Assembly: GCA_021732965.1 (NCBI GenBank)
Contig: JAKFVZ010000266.1
Coordinates: 1-18,062, forward strand
Length of the DNA stretch: 18,062 nucleotides
Reading direction: 5' to 3'
Origin: Reyranella sp.
Lineage (GTDB): Bacteria; Pseudomonadota; Alphaproteobacteria; Reyranellales; Reyranellaceae
Part shown: in pieces, positions 1 through 6,695 of the stretch
How the letters are laid out: each line of letters opens with the position of its first letter
Numbering within the stretch: the first letter of the stretch is position 1
Position numbers and translations under genes: made by a program
Notes under the pieces: generated by a model
What the model was told of the DNA's origin: nothing
Seen by the model: the letters and a program-made list of their open reading frames with translations, nothing else
Database searches by the model: none

Positions 1-236
1 CCGACATGATGGGCGACGAGGCGGATGATGCGTTCGCCATCTGCGGCCGAAAGTCGTTCCCCCGTATCGGACAGGCCGTCAGAGAGCCGGTCGACCCAGA
101 GCCGCCCATCGGGGTTGAGCATGACCTCGACGATCGCGGGGTCTTCCAGGAATCGGGCGACCGCAGGCCCCAGCGCGGTGCGCAGCATGCGTGCGCCGCG
201 TGAGGCTGCTTCCGATTGCTGATGGTTGACCGCCAC
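1..236 (-). CDS. trbB: TrbB, conjugal transfer ATPase (N-terminal part, runs off the left edge)
   Basis: This is the first 78 codons of TrbB, the VirB11-like hexameric secretion ATPase that works at the inner-membrane base of the Trb type IV secretion system. The visible N-terminal domain includes ARFLEDPAIVEVMLNPDG, RLWVDRL and, near the window edge, GERIIRLVAHHVG. This pattern is characteristic of TrbB. I chose the GTG at 234-236 because the purine-rich GGGGAC lies just upstream and the TrbB-like sequence continues back past the first internal ATG (residue 17). The Walker motifs would be beyond the window. In related elements trbB follows copG within a few bases; here 6.7 kb of cargo separates them, so trbB must rely on a promoter in the 300 bp upstream or on long read-through. 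Confident from the N-terminal sequence, though no catalytic residue is visible. Confidence 0.85.
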   Translation of the reverse strand, partial: MAVNHQQSEAASRGARMLRTALGPAVARFLEDPAIVEVMLNPDGRLWVDRLSDGLSDTGERLSAADGERIIRLVAHHV

Positions 237-259
237 GTCGTCCCCGTTCGCTTGCGGGC

Positions 260-274
260 CCGCGCGACGCGCGG
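260..274. repeat. Palindrome in the trbB leader
   Basis: CCGCGCG-A-CGCGCGG is a perfect 7-bp inverted repeat with a one-base centre, 24 bp upstream of the trbB GTG. It could be an operator or a stable hairpin in the leader mRNA. The GC-rich context makes chance palindromes more likely, so its function is uncertain. Confidence 0.4.
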
Positions 275-420
275 CCCTGGATCGGGGATGAGTAAGAAAG
301 GCAGGAATTGGGGCGTTGCAACAACGCTCAGGGGTTCGTCGTACTGTGGCGAAGAAAGACAGGTAATCGGCGGACCGGCGTCGAGCCACGGCAGCGTCTG
401 AGGCTGCCGATCGGCTCGTT

Positions 421-434
421 TTCCCGAGCGGGAA
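421..434. promoter_or_regulatory. Putative HipB operator O1
   Basis: TTCCCG-AG-CGGGAA is a perfect 6-bp inverted repeat. The identical 14-mer recurs exactly 50 bp downstream, and a degenerate copy follows 49 bp after that. HipB proteins are dimeric XRE-type repressors that bind multiple palindromes upstream of their own operon, so repeated identical palindromes directly before hipB are best read as its operators. Confidence 0.6.
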
Positions 435-470
435 TAATTCAGGCCCGGGAGCTACCCCGAGGCGCAAGCT

Positions 471-484
471 TTCCCGAGCGGGAA
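471..484. promoter_or_regulatory. Putative HipB operator O2
   Basis: This is an identical copy of the O1 palindrome TTCCCGAGCGGGAA. It ends 7 bp before the proposed -35 element (492-497), where a bound repressor would compete with RNA polymerase. Confidence 0.6.
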
Positions 485-491
485 ATTCTTA

Positions 492-519
492 TAGACATTC
501 TTTCGAAATTCATGATACT
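492..519 (+). promoter_or_regulatory. Putative promoter of the hipB-hamB cargo operon
   Basis: TAGACA (492-497, 5/6 to TTGACA), a 16-bp spacer and GATACT (514-519, 4/6 to TATAAT) form the best sigma70-like match upstream of hipB, in a locally AT-rich patch. Transcription would begin near 526, inside operator O3, leaving a leader of about 13 nt without a clear Shine-Dalgarno sequence. The flanking operators support the placement. This is a motif match by eye only. Confidence 0.45.
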
Positions 520-533
520 TTCCCGTTCGGTAA
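520..533. promoter_or_regulatory. Putative HipB operator O3 (degenerate copy)
   Basis: TTCCCG-TT-CGGTAA matches the O1/O2 palindrome with one mismatch in the right half-site and a different centre. It sits 5 bp before the hipB ATG and over the expected transcription start, a classic position for autorepression. Confidence 0.5.
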
Positions 534-538
534 ATATC

Positions 539-781
539 ATGGCCAGACGCAACCTCACCACCGCCGAGATCGGCGACATTGTCCGGACCACCCGCAAAGC
601 CGCTGGCCTGCGGCAGGACGAGCTTGCCGGCGCAGCTGGCGTCGGCCTGCGCTTCATTGTCGATCTCGAAGCGGGCAAGCCGACCGCGCAGATCGGCAAG
701 ACGCTTCAGGTCCTGGCAGCGCTGGGCTGCTCGCTCGATATCACACCGCCGCCCGACCCCAAAGGAACGCGGAAAGCATGA
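539..781 (+). CDS. hipB: HipB-like antitoxin, XRE-type HTH repressor
   Basis: This 80-residue protein consists almost entirely of a helix-turn-helix domain. It has TRKAAGLRQDELAGAAGVGL at about residues 18-37, followed by an FIVDLEAGKPTAQIGKTLQVL segment, typical of HipB. It should neutralise the downstream HipA kinase by direct binding and repress its own promoter as a dimer. I chose the ATG at 539 because the HTH family match begins here; an in-frame upstream ATG at 512 would overlap the promoter. There is no clear ribosome-binding site, so a near-leaderless message is possible. The stop codon overlaps the hipA start as ATGA (778-781), a sign of translational coupling. The three upstream palindromes are its likely binding sites. 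Confidence 0.85.
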   Translation: MARRNLTTAEIGDIVRTTRKAAGLRQDELAGAAGVGLRFIVDLEAGKPTAQIGKTLQVLAALGCSLDITPPPDPKGTRKA

Positions 782-2097
782 CGCGCACCCTCGATATCTG
801 GTGGGACGGGCGCCTGGTGGGCCAGTTGACGCAGGATAAGCATGGTGAACTCGGCTTCGCCTATACGCCGGCTTGGCTTGACGATGAGGCGGCGCAGCCC
901 TTGTCCGCCTCACTGCCAAAGCGGGCGGAGCCGTTCACTCGCCGCGAGTGCCGCCCGTTTTTCGGTGGCCTCCTACCGGAGGAAGGCCAGCGCGAAGCGG
1001 CGGCTCAGGCACTAGGCGTGTCGCGCGCCAATGATTTCGCCCTTCTCGATCGTCTCGGCGGCGATGTCGCGGGCGCGCTCCAGCTTCTGCCGCCCGGCGA
1101 AGTACCGGCTACTCTTGCCCCCGATCAACGGCCAACCCCGCTTGACGATGCAGGCCTGATCCGGGTGCTGGACGCGCTGCCTGTGCGCCCGCTGCTCGCG
1201 GGCGAGGAAGGATTGCGCCTCTCGCTCGCCGGCGCGCAATCGAAGGTGCCGGTGGTTCTGCTGGATGAAGAGGTGGCGTTGCCTGCGCCGGGCCAGGCCA
1301 CGACGCATATTCTCAAGCCGCCGATATCGCGTTTCGCGGCCACGACCGAGAACGAAGCGTTCGTGATGCGCCTTGCCGCCGCGATCGGCCTCGATGTCGC
1401 GCCGGCAGAAGCGCGCACCGTTCAGGATCGATCGTTTCTGCTGGTCCATCGCTATGACCGCGCCATCGGCGCCGATGGCATTGTGCGCCGGATCCACCAG
1501 GAGGATTTCTGCCAGGCGCTCGGCGTGCCGCCGGAAACCAAATACGCCAGCGAGGGCGGCCCGACCTTCAAGGATTGCTTCGCGCTGCTCCGCCGCGTCG
1601 CCGCCAGGCCCGCTGTCGATGTGCTGAAGCTTCTAGATGCGGTGATCTTCAATGTGATCGCCGGGAACGCCGACGCACACGGCAAGAATTTCTCGATCCT
1701 CTACGACGCCGAAGGCCCGCGCCTCGCCCCGCTCTATGATCTGCTGGCAACCGTTGCCTATCCCGATCTCTCGCCGAAATTCGCCATGAAGATCGGGAAA
1801 CGCGCCACGCTCGCCGAACTGGACGCAAAGGGATGGGCAGCATTTGCGGCGGACGCGGGACTCGGCGTGCCCCTGATACGAAGACGGGTTGCGGAGATCA
1901 GCAAAGGCGTGATTGCGCGAACAGGCGAGGTTGCCGCCGAGTTGGTGCGCCCTGGCTTCGATCGGACGGCCATCGAAAGCCTTGCCGCGATGGTCCGCGA
2001 ACGAGCGGAGCGCTGCGCATTGACGGTGGCGGAACCCGTCCGCTCGGCCAACCAACTGCGCGATGGAGGGAATGTCGAAGGGAGCAATGGCCAATGA
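778..2097 (+). CDS. hipA: HipA-like serine/threonine kinase toxin
   Basis: This 439-aa protein is full length (E. coli HipA is 440 aa). In the family, HipA phosphorylates a translation target, glutamyl-tRNA synthetase in E. coli, and causes growth arrest or persistence; HipB blocks it. The N-terminal beta-rich domain covers about residues 1-110. The kinase core shows LSLAGAQSK (147-156), with Ser149 at the position of the autophosphorylated loop serine, and a candidate ATP-binding lysine in THILKPP (Lys180). The catalytic segment GNADAHGKNFS has Asp299 and Asn304, and the metal-binding Asp321 lies in APLYDLL. All expected residues appear intact, so the kinase should be active. The start overlaps hipB and the stop overlaps the next gene, each as ATGA. 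The substrate is not predictable from sequence. Confidence 0.92.
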   Translation: MTRTLDIWWDGRLVGQLTQDKHGELGFAYTPAWLDDEAAQPLSASLPKRAEPFTRRECRPFFGGLLPEEGQREAAAQALGVSRANDFALLDRLGGDVAGALQLLPPGEVPATLAPDQRPTPLDDAGLIRVLDALPVRPLLAGEEGLRLSLAGAQSKVPVVLLDEEVALPAPGQATTHILKPPISRFAATTENEAFVMRLAAAIGLDVAPAEARTVQDRSFLLVHRYDRAIGADGIVRRIHQEDFCQALGVPPETKYASEGGPTFKDCFALLRRVAARPAVDVLKLLDAVIFNVIAGNADAHGKNFSILYDAEGPRLAPLYDLLATVAYPDLSPKFAMKIGKRATLAELDAKGWAAFAADAGLGVPLIRRRVAEISKGVIARTGEVAAELVRPGFDRTAIESLAAMVRERAERCALTVAEPVRSANQLRDGGNVEGSNGQ

Positions 2098-2630
2098 CAT
2101 TTCTCTACTTCGCGTATGGCTCCAATATGTTGCCGGCACGACTGCTTGGCCGCTGCCCGTCGGCGAAGGTCGTCGGGACGGGAGTTGCGCGCGCCTGGAG
2201 TCTTGCGTTTTCGAAGGCGAGTAAGGACGGTTCAGGAAAGGCGACCCTGGTTATCGTCCCGAATTCCGCCGTGCCTGGGGTCATTTTCGAGATTGATCTG
2301 GCCGAACGAGAGCAGTTGGACCGGCACGAGGGATTAGGCTCTGGCTACCGGCGCGAGGACACTTTCGCCATCGAGGGAAGCACCGTTCCGGCGAGCAGCT
2401 ATCTTGGCACCTCGTTGGACCACACACTACGCCCTTTCGATTGGTACCTCGCGACCGTCATTGCCGGCGCCGAATATCATGGGCTGGACACAGCTCATGT
2501 CGCCGCGCTGAGGGGCACGCGCTTCGTCGCGGATACCGAATTGGGTCGAAGGACCCGCGTCGAAGCCATTGAGGCGATGCGAGAGCATGGCATCCAAGAT
2601 TACCGAACGTTACTTGAAGGTCTGGGATAG
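2094..2630 (+). CDS. Gamma-glutamylcyclotransferase-like (GGCT/AIG2 fold) protein
   Basis: This 178-aa protein has the diagnostic N-terminal signature FLYFAYGSNM (residues 3-12), whose YGSN loop binds the gamma-glutamyl group. A candidate catalytic glutamate is Glu79 in QLDRHEGLGSGYRRE. Family members convert gamma-glutamyl compounds to 5-oxoproline, but many bacterial relatives have unknown substrates. The ATG at 2094 overlaps the hipA stop (ATGA) and is preceded by GGGAG, so translation is coupled to hipA. The stop is 2 bp from the nuclease gene. A metabolic enzyme between a toxin-antitoxin pair and a nuclease-helicase pair is unusual. It could be an accessory factor of either module or a passenger; the sequence does not decide. 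The family call is strong and the role unknown. Confidence 0.85.
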   Translation: MTFLYFAYGSNMLPARLLGRCPSAKVVGTGVARAWSLAFSKASKDGSGKATLVIVPNSAVPGVIFEIDLAEREQLDRHEGLGSGYRREDTFAIEGSTVPASSYLGTSLDHTLRPFDWYLATVIAGAEYHGLDTAHVAALRGTRFVADTELGRRTRVEAIEAMREHGIQDYRTLLEGLG

Positions 2631-2632
2631 GC

Positions 2633-3421
2633 GTGCCGATCACTCTCAATCCTATGGCGGCGCTCCCCCAATGCGAGGGAGAACAATGGAGCGTCGATGC
2701 CCCTGACGATCTCGCGCAGCTTGTCGCGCTGGTGTTGGTCGGTCAGGCTTTCCACGCGGCGCTGATCCTTGTGGGCACGCAATTGGCGCCGCCGAAAATC
2801 ACGGCCGGGCTGAAAGAGACGCTCGACAAAGATCTGCATCCTACGACGGAAAAGGGTATCGAACATCGCGATGGTCTTTTATTCGAGATCATTTGCTGGG
2901 TCGCTGCCCGCAAAGGCAAGACGGGCGATGAAAAGATCGACAATTCGCACCTTAAGGCAACCAACCAGGGCACTGATGGCGTCAAGATTACGGTCGATCC
3001 GGCGACGAAGACGCTGACGAAGGCGACCGTATACGAGTACAAATGCACGATCCATGCTCGGCAAAAATTCCAGAGCCAGGTCCTGAAGTCGTTTCGTGAG
3101 TACATTTCTGGCAAGCGCGATAATCAGCTGGCTCAAGCCGTTCTCGCCTTGCTGGAAAGCTACGGCTTCAATGGATACGAGCTCAAGACGGCATATGACA
3201 CGCTGATTCAGACGCGCCCGCTGGCGTTTGAAGCATCGCTGACTGTTTCGCCATCGCAGTTTCCAGCGGCCAAATGCGTCGCGTTGTTCAAGGACTATGA
3301 TTCTCTTCAGGTGGCTTTGGACAAGCGCGGCGGTAACACGCTCCCGCTAGACGACGTTCGGGCCTGGTTTGCTGATTTCGCGGATCGCGTCTGGGCGCGG
3401 ATTTCGACGTTCGATGTTTGA
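2633..3421 (+). CDS. hamA: HamA-like PD-(D/E)xK nuclease (DUF1837-type), Hachiman-like defence
   Basis: This 262-aa protein has a PD-(D/E)xK-like core. A helix bears Glu85 in RDGLLFEIICW, Asp115 lies in TNQGTDGVKI, and Glu135-x-Lys137 lies in TVYEYKCT, with spacing usual for this fold. The GTDGV...YEYK pattern resembles HamA, the DNA-degrading effector of Hachiman. In that system HamA is held inactive by the helicase HamB and is released on aberrant DNA to destroy cellular and phage DNA. The helicase directly downstream, overlapping by 8 bp, fits that pairing. I chose the GTG at 2633 because GAAGGT lies at suitable spacing; the ATG at 2654 is an alternative and would lose seven residues. Family membership is by eye and the protein looks divergent, so a different nuclease-helicase system is possible. 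Confidence 0.65.
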   Translation: MPITLNPMAALPQCEGEQWSVDAPDDLAQLVALVLVGQAFHAALILVGTQLAPPKITAGLKETLDKDLHPTTEKGIEHRDGLLFEIICWVAARKGKTGDEKIDNSHLKATNQGTDGVKITVDPATKTLTKATVYEYKCTIHARQKFQSQVLKSFREYISGKRDNQLAQAVLALLESYGFNGYELKTAYDTLIQTRPLAFEASLTVSPSQFPAAKCVALFKDYDSLQVALDKRGGNTLPLDDVRAWFADFADRVWARISTFDV

Positions 3422-6068
3422 CGCGCAAACCGCAGCCTTGATCCGGAGCGCGCCGGCTCTTGAGGGCGTCGACCCGTCGATGCTGCCGCAAGAACTGACT
3501 GGTATCTACGCCGAACTGGCCGGCCTCAGGCTGCGTGCGGCATCGCTAGCCGAGCAGCCCGACTACCTCGCCCAACTCGCGCGTATCGAGCGGATCGCGA
3601 CTATCTACGAAGCGCTTGTCGACCGCGGTGCAGAAGATCACGAACGCCGGGCCGCCGCCTTCGTCGCAGCGACCGCTTATCAGCTTCTGGCCCGTATCCG
3701 CCCGGATCTCGAGGACCGCGATGAACTCCTGACCACGCGGGCCATTGATCCGCGCGTATCGGCACCACTTCTGTTCCTGATCGCTGAGCAGAGCCCTGAC
3801 GCGCGTGAAGCCGCTCGCGAACTCGCAGGCCCCCGTCTTGAAGATATTCATCGCGGCGCTCTGGTAGAAAGCGTCGAAGACCTTGCCTTGGAACGATTTG
3901 AAGCGATCCTCGAGCGTGCCAACCGTTTGGCAGGATTGCGGCCTGGGGCCGATGCGCCGTTTGATGAACGGGCGACGCAGGCGTTGTACGGATTGTGCTG
4001 GAGCGGTCTGGTGCAAATGGTAGCACGCTTGCTCGATCGTCCTCGTGTCGAGCTCGCCTATCAATCGTTCGAAACCCCTCAGCTTGCCTTCGCCAGAGTG
4101 GTGGAACTCGCAACCCGTCCGCTGAGTCTTCCGGACACGGGCCTCAATATTACCTCCAGCTATGCGGGACCGCGTCATCTGGCGCGGTTGCTTATGCACG
4201 TCGCAGACGGACTTGAGGACGTTGGCGTCACTCGAATCCCACCGCCCGCGGGTGCGGAAGAGAATTCTTGGAAGCTGTGGGTTCGCCATCGCGCGTCGAG
4301 CAAACCGGTGCTTTGGCCGAATCACCGCGCCGCTCTGGCTACGCATTTTCTGGATGTTGGAAAGTCAGCGGTGCTGGTACTGCCCACCGGCGCGGGCAAA
4401 ACCACGCTTTCAGAGTTGAAGATCGCCTCGACCTTGTCCGCCGGCAAGAAGGTCATCTTCCTCGTCCCGACCTTGGCTCTGGTCGATCAGCTTCGTGATG
4501 ATCTTGCCGAGAGCTTTCCAGAGAGTCTGATAGACAGCGTCGTGTCGGCCGATGGCGACCTCACCGCGCTGATCCGCGGACCAGAGCTCGAATCGATCGA
4601 AGTGATGACTCCCGAGCGATGCCTTGCGCTGCTGAGCTTCACCGACACCGACATGAGCGATCTTGGCCTGTTGGTCTTCGATGAATGCCATCTGTTGAGC
4701 CCCGATGGCGGCGGATCCCGTAGCGTGGACGCAATGCTGTGTTTGCTCCATGCTATCAAACGCGCACCAAACGCCGATCTCCTGTTGCTCTCTGCGATGC
4801 TGAAGAATGCCGGAGAGGTGGCCGATTGGCTTGCCGCGATTACCGGGCGTCCCTGCGTCGGTTTTCATGATCCCTGGAAGCCGAGCCGGCAAGCACGCGG
4901 CGTGGTGATCTATCCGAAGGCGCAAGTCGATGCCGCAAACATGATCGTCCGGCGTAAGAAACGGCTCAAAGCGTCCTACAAGGCACCACCGCTCAATGTC
5001 GACGCATATGCATTGTTCGGGCTGCACCATGCCTGGCTTAAAACCGTACCGACCGACATGCGGCTCGTGCGGCTTTCCGATGTGCCCGTCGTACTCGGGC
5101 ATGGGACGGGCGGCGCAAGCCCAAACGCGAATGATGTTGGGGCAACTTTGGCCAAGAACGCGGCTGTTGCTGGACTGAAGACCATCATGTTCGTACAGCA
5201 AGCCGACCACGCGCCGACCACGGCGAAGCGGCTTAGTGGCAAGCTGCCGTCTCCACCCGCTCTCACTGAAACCGAAAATAGCCTCTGGGTCGACACGGTG
5301 GCTGAACTCGGCGCCGAATGCTGCTCGCTGTTCGACCCAACTGCGCCTGCAATCCCACATAACGGAGACATGATCCCGCTCGAGCGACGGCTCGCCGAAT
5401 CGGTCTTCAAGAAGGCCGGAGGCGTCAACGTCATCGTCGCGACCCCGACGCTGGCGCAGGGCATGAACCTTCCCGCGCAAATCGCAATCTTGGCAGGCAC
5501 GATGCGGCACAATGAAGATGGCCGCAAACCGCTCGAAGGCCATGAGATATTGAACGCAGCCGGTCGTGCCGGACGCGCCGGCCATCTGGCGAACGGTACA
5601 GTGCTCCTGATTCCGGAACCAGTGGTGCAATTCGACGCCAATTCCGCCCCCGAAAGCGAAGCCTTCAAGATGCTTAAGGCGGTGCTGCCGGAGAACGATC
5701 AATGCGTGACGATCGACGATCCGCTGACTCCGTTGCTTGACCGCATTCAGGCCGGCGAACTCTCTGGTGCGGGTGTGCGCTACCTCCTGAGCCGACTTCG
5801 GGCGGGCGAAGCTGAAGACACGGCCGTCGAAATGGCGGTCGAGATGATCAGCCGTTCCTTTGCCGGATACCAGGCGCGGCAAGCCAAGCAGGATGCCGCT
5901 TTCGACGAGAAACTCGGTGCGTTGAAGACCGCGCTTGACACGGCCACTGAACATACGTCGGTGCCCGTGATGCAGATCGCCGCCTTCACGGGTCTTGCGG
6001 TCGAGCCATTAGCGGCCATAGCGGCGAAAGTTGAGGCGGAAATCGACTCGTTACCCTCGACCGTATGA
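3414..6068 (+). CDS. hamB: HamB-like Ski2-type superfamily 2 helicase (main part, ends at an in-frame TGA)
   Basis: This 884-aa SF2 helicase has Walker A PTGAGKT (324-330), DECH box (423-426), motif III SAM (460-462), motif V ATPTLAQGMNLPA (676-688) and motif VI GRAGRAG (717-723). The QGMNLP and GRAGRAG elements are typical of Ski2/Hel308-like enzymes, the class to which HamB belongs. About 320 N-terminal helical residues precede the motor. Its expected role is to sense abnormal DNA and control HamA. I chose the ATG at 3414, which overlaps the hamA stop (ATGTTTGA); an upstream TTG at 3369 would add 15 residues. The frame ends at TGA 6066-6068, but 208 sense codons continue in the same frame afterwards and look like the rest of the helicase. 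The protein may therefore be truncated or made as two polypeptides. Confidence 0.8.
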   Translation: MFDAQTAALIRSAPALEGVDPSMLPQELTGIYAELAGLRLRAASLAEQPDYLAQLARIERIATIYEALVDRGAEDHERRAAAFVAATAYQLLARIRPDLEDRDELLTTRAIDPRVSAPLLFLIAEQSPDAREAARELAGPRLEDIHRGALVESVEDLALERFEAILERANRLAGLRPGADAPFDERATQALYGLCWSGLVQMVARLLDRPRVELAYQSFETPQLAFARVVELATRPLSLPDTGLNITSSYAGPRHLARLLMHVADGLEDVGVTRIPPPAGAEENSWKLWVRHRASSKPVLWPNHRAALATHFLDVGKSAVLVLPTGAGKTTLSELKIASTLSAGKKVIFLVPTLALVDQLRDDLAESFPESLIDSVVSADGDLTALIRGPELESIEVMTPERCLALLSFTDTDMSDLGLLVFDECHLLSPDGGGSRSVDAMLCLLHAIKRAPNADLLLLSAMLKNAGEVADWLAAITGRPCVGFHDPWKPSRQARGVVIYPKAQVDAANMIVRRKKRLKASYKAPPLNVDAYALFGLHHAWLKTVPTDMRLVRLSDVPVVLGHGTGGASPNANDVGATLAKNAAVAGLKTIMFVQQADHAPTTAKRLSGKLPSPPALTETENSLWVDTVAELGAECCSLFDPTAPAIPHNGDMIPLERRLAESVFKKAGGVNVIVATPTLAQGMNLPAQIAILAGTMRHNEDGRKPLEGHEILNAAGRAGRAGHLANGTVLLIPEPVVQFDANSAPESEAFKMLKAVLPENDQCVTIDDPLTPLLDRIQAGELSGAGVRYLLSRLRAGEAEDTAVEMAVEMISRSFAGYQARQAKQDAAFDEKLGALKTALDTATEHTSVPVMQIAAFTGLAVEPLAAIAAKVEAEIDSLPSTV
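6066..6068 (+). other. In-frame TGA interrupting the helicase reading frame
   Basis: The codons before read SLPSTV, then TGA, then DWMEWLIDFM in the same frame, with the open frame running on to 6695. A single C-to-T change from CGA (Arg) would create this TGA, as would a G-to-A change in TGG. A sequencing error, a nonsense mutation, read-through, or an accepted gene split with restart at ATG 6075 are all possible. Confidence 0.7.
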
Positions 6069-6074
6069 GATTGG

Positions 6075-6695
6075 ATGGAATGGCTAATCGATTTCATGAT
6101 CGCCGATCGCACAAGCTACTCCTTGCTGTTTGGATCAGCTGTCGAGACGGTCAAGGCTGTTACTCGCGGCAAGAAGACCGGCGGCGACAGCACGGCTGCG
6201 GAAATGGCGCTACTCAAGACCGCGCTGTCTGCGTGGCTCAAAGGCGAACCCTTCGATCGCATCGAGGCCTCACTTGGCGTTCCCGCGGCCAAGATCGGTG
6301 TCTGCAAGCGCACGCGCGACCTGATCAATCGGATCGCCAATCGACAACTCTACATGGTCGCTGCAGCGGCCGCAGAGGTTATCCGCCAAACGCTGACGGC
6401 CAAGGAAAAGGTCGCTGCGAATCCTGCGGTGCTCGAAATCTTCGCCTACGCGATCCGTCGGGGTGTCGACTCACCGGAGAAGGTCGCGTTTGCATACCGA
6501 ACCCCAAACGCGCGTTCGCGGGTCCTTCTGCACCGGGCGTTTGCTGAAATGGTCGGGGATCGTCCGCCGGTGCTCGGCTCCGATTTCGAGCACGTCATGC
6601 GCCATCTCGACGCCATCCTAGCGTTTGGATCGGTCGATCTCTCCGCACTTGGATCGGTCTCTAGCCCGTCAGCGGACCCGTCCGAGACGCTGTAG
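6075..6695 (+). CDS. C-terminal continuation of the HamB-like helicase, separated by one TGA
   Basis: This 206-aa, largely helical ORF is in the same frame as the helicase and begins 6 bp after its stop. Segments such as VCKRTRDLINRIANRQLYMVAAAA (about residues 76-99) and YAIRRGVDSPEKVAFAYR resemble the C-terminal accessory region of large bacterial Ski2-like helicases rather than an independent protein. There is no good ribosome-binding site before ATG 6075; if made separately, it would depend on translational re-initiation from the upstream stop. Joined across the TGA, the helicase would be about 1,090 residues. The last 20 residues are Ser/Pro-rich and probably disordered. It could instead be a small third subunit, but continuous frame and content favour a split helicase. 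Confidence 0.65.
   Translation: MEWLIDFMIADRTSYSLLFGSAVETVKAVTRGKKTGGDSTAAEMALLKTALSAWLKGEPFDRIEASLGVPAAKIGVCKRTRDLINRIANRQLYMVAAAAAEVIRQTLTAKEKVAANPAVLEIFAYAIRRGVDSPEKVAFAYRTPNARSRVLLHRAFAEMVGDRPPVLGSDFEHVMRHLDAILAFGSVDLSALGSVSSPSADPSETL

Larger units (their letters stand above)
237..538. other. Divergent intergenic region between trbB and hipB
   Basis: This 302-bp stretch separates trbB (leftward) from hipB (rightward), and I see no credible gene in it. It holds several inverted repeats. The palindrome CCGCGCGACGCGCGG (260-274) is in the trbB leader. GCGTTG-CAA-CAACGC is at 313-327. A perfect 7-bp stem CGGCAGC/GCTGCCG is at 389-409. Three copies of TTCCCG-N2-CGGGAA-type palindromes lie towards hipB. 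The left junction of the cargo insertion must be in or near this region, but I could not place it. No convincing minus-strand promoter for trbB was recognised. Confidence 0.6.

Noticed and set aside
6..222. Short plus-strand open frames at the left edge
   Set aside because: They are antisense to the clear TrbB N-terminus on the minus strand.
4410..5954. 514-codon open frame on the minus strand within hamB
   Set aside because: Antisense shadow of the helicase, whose own frame carries all SF2 motifs; the antisense product has no recognisable domain.
6065..6547. 160-codon plus-strand frame starting at 6065 in another frame from the helicase tail
   Set aside because: Arg/Cys-rich shadow; the frame from 6075 has helicase-like composition.
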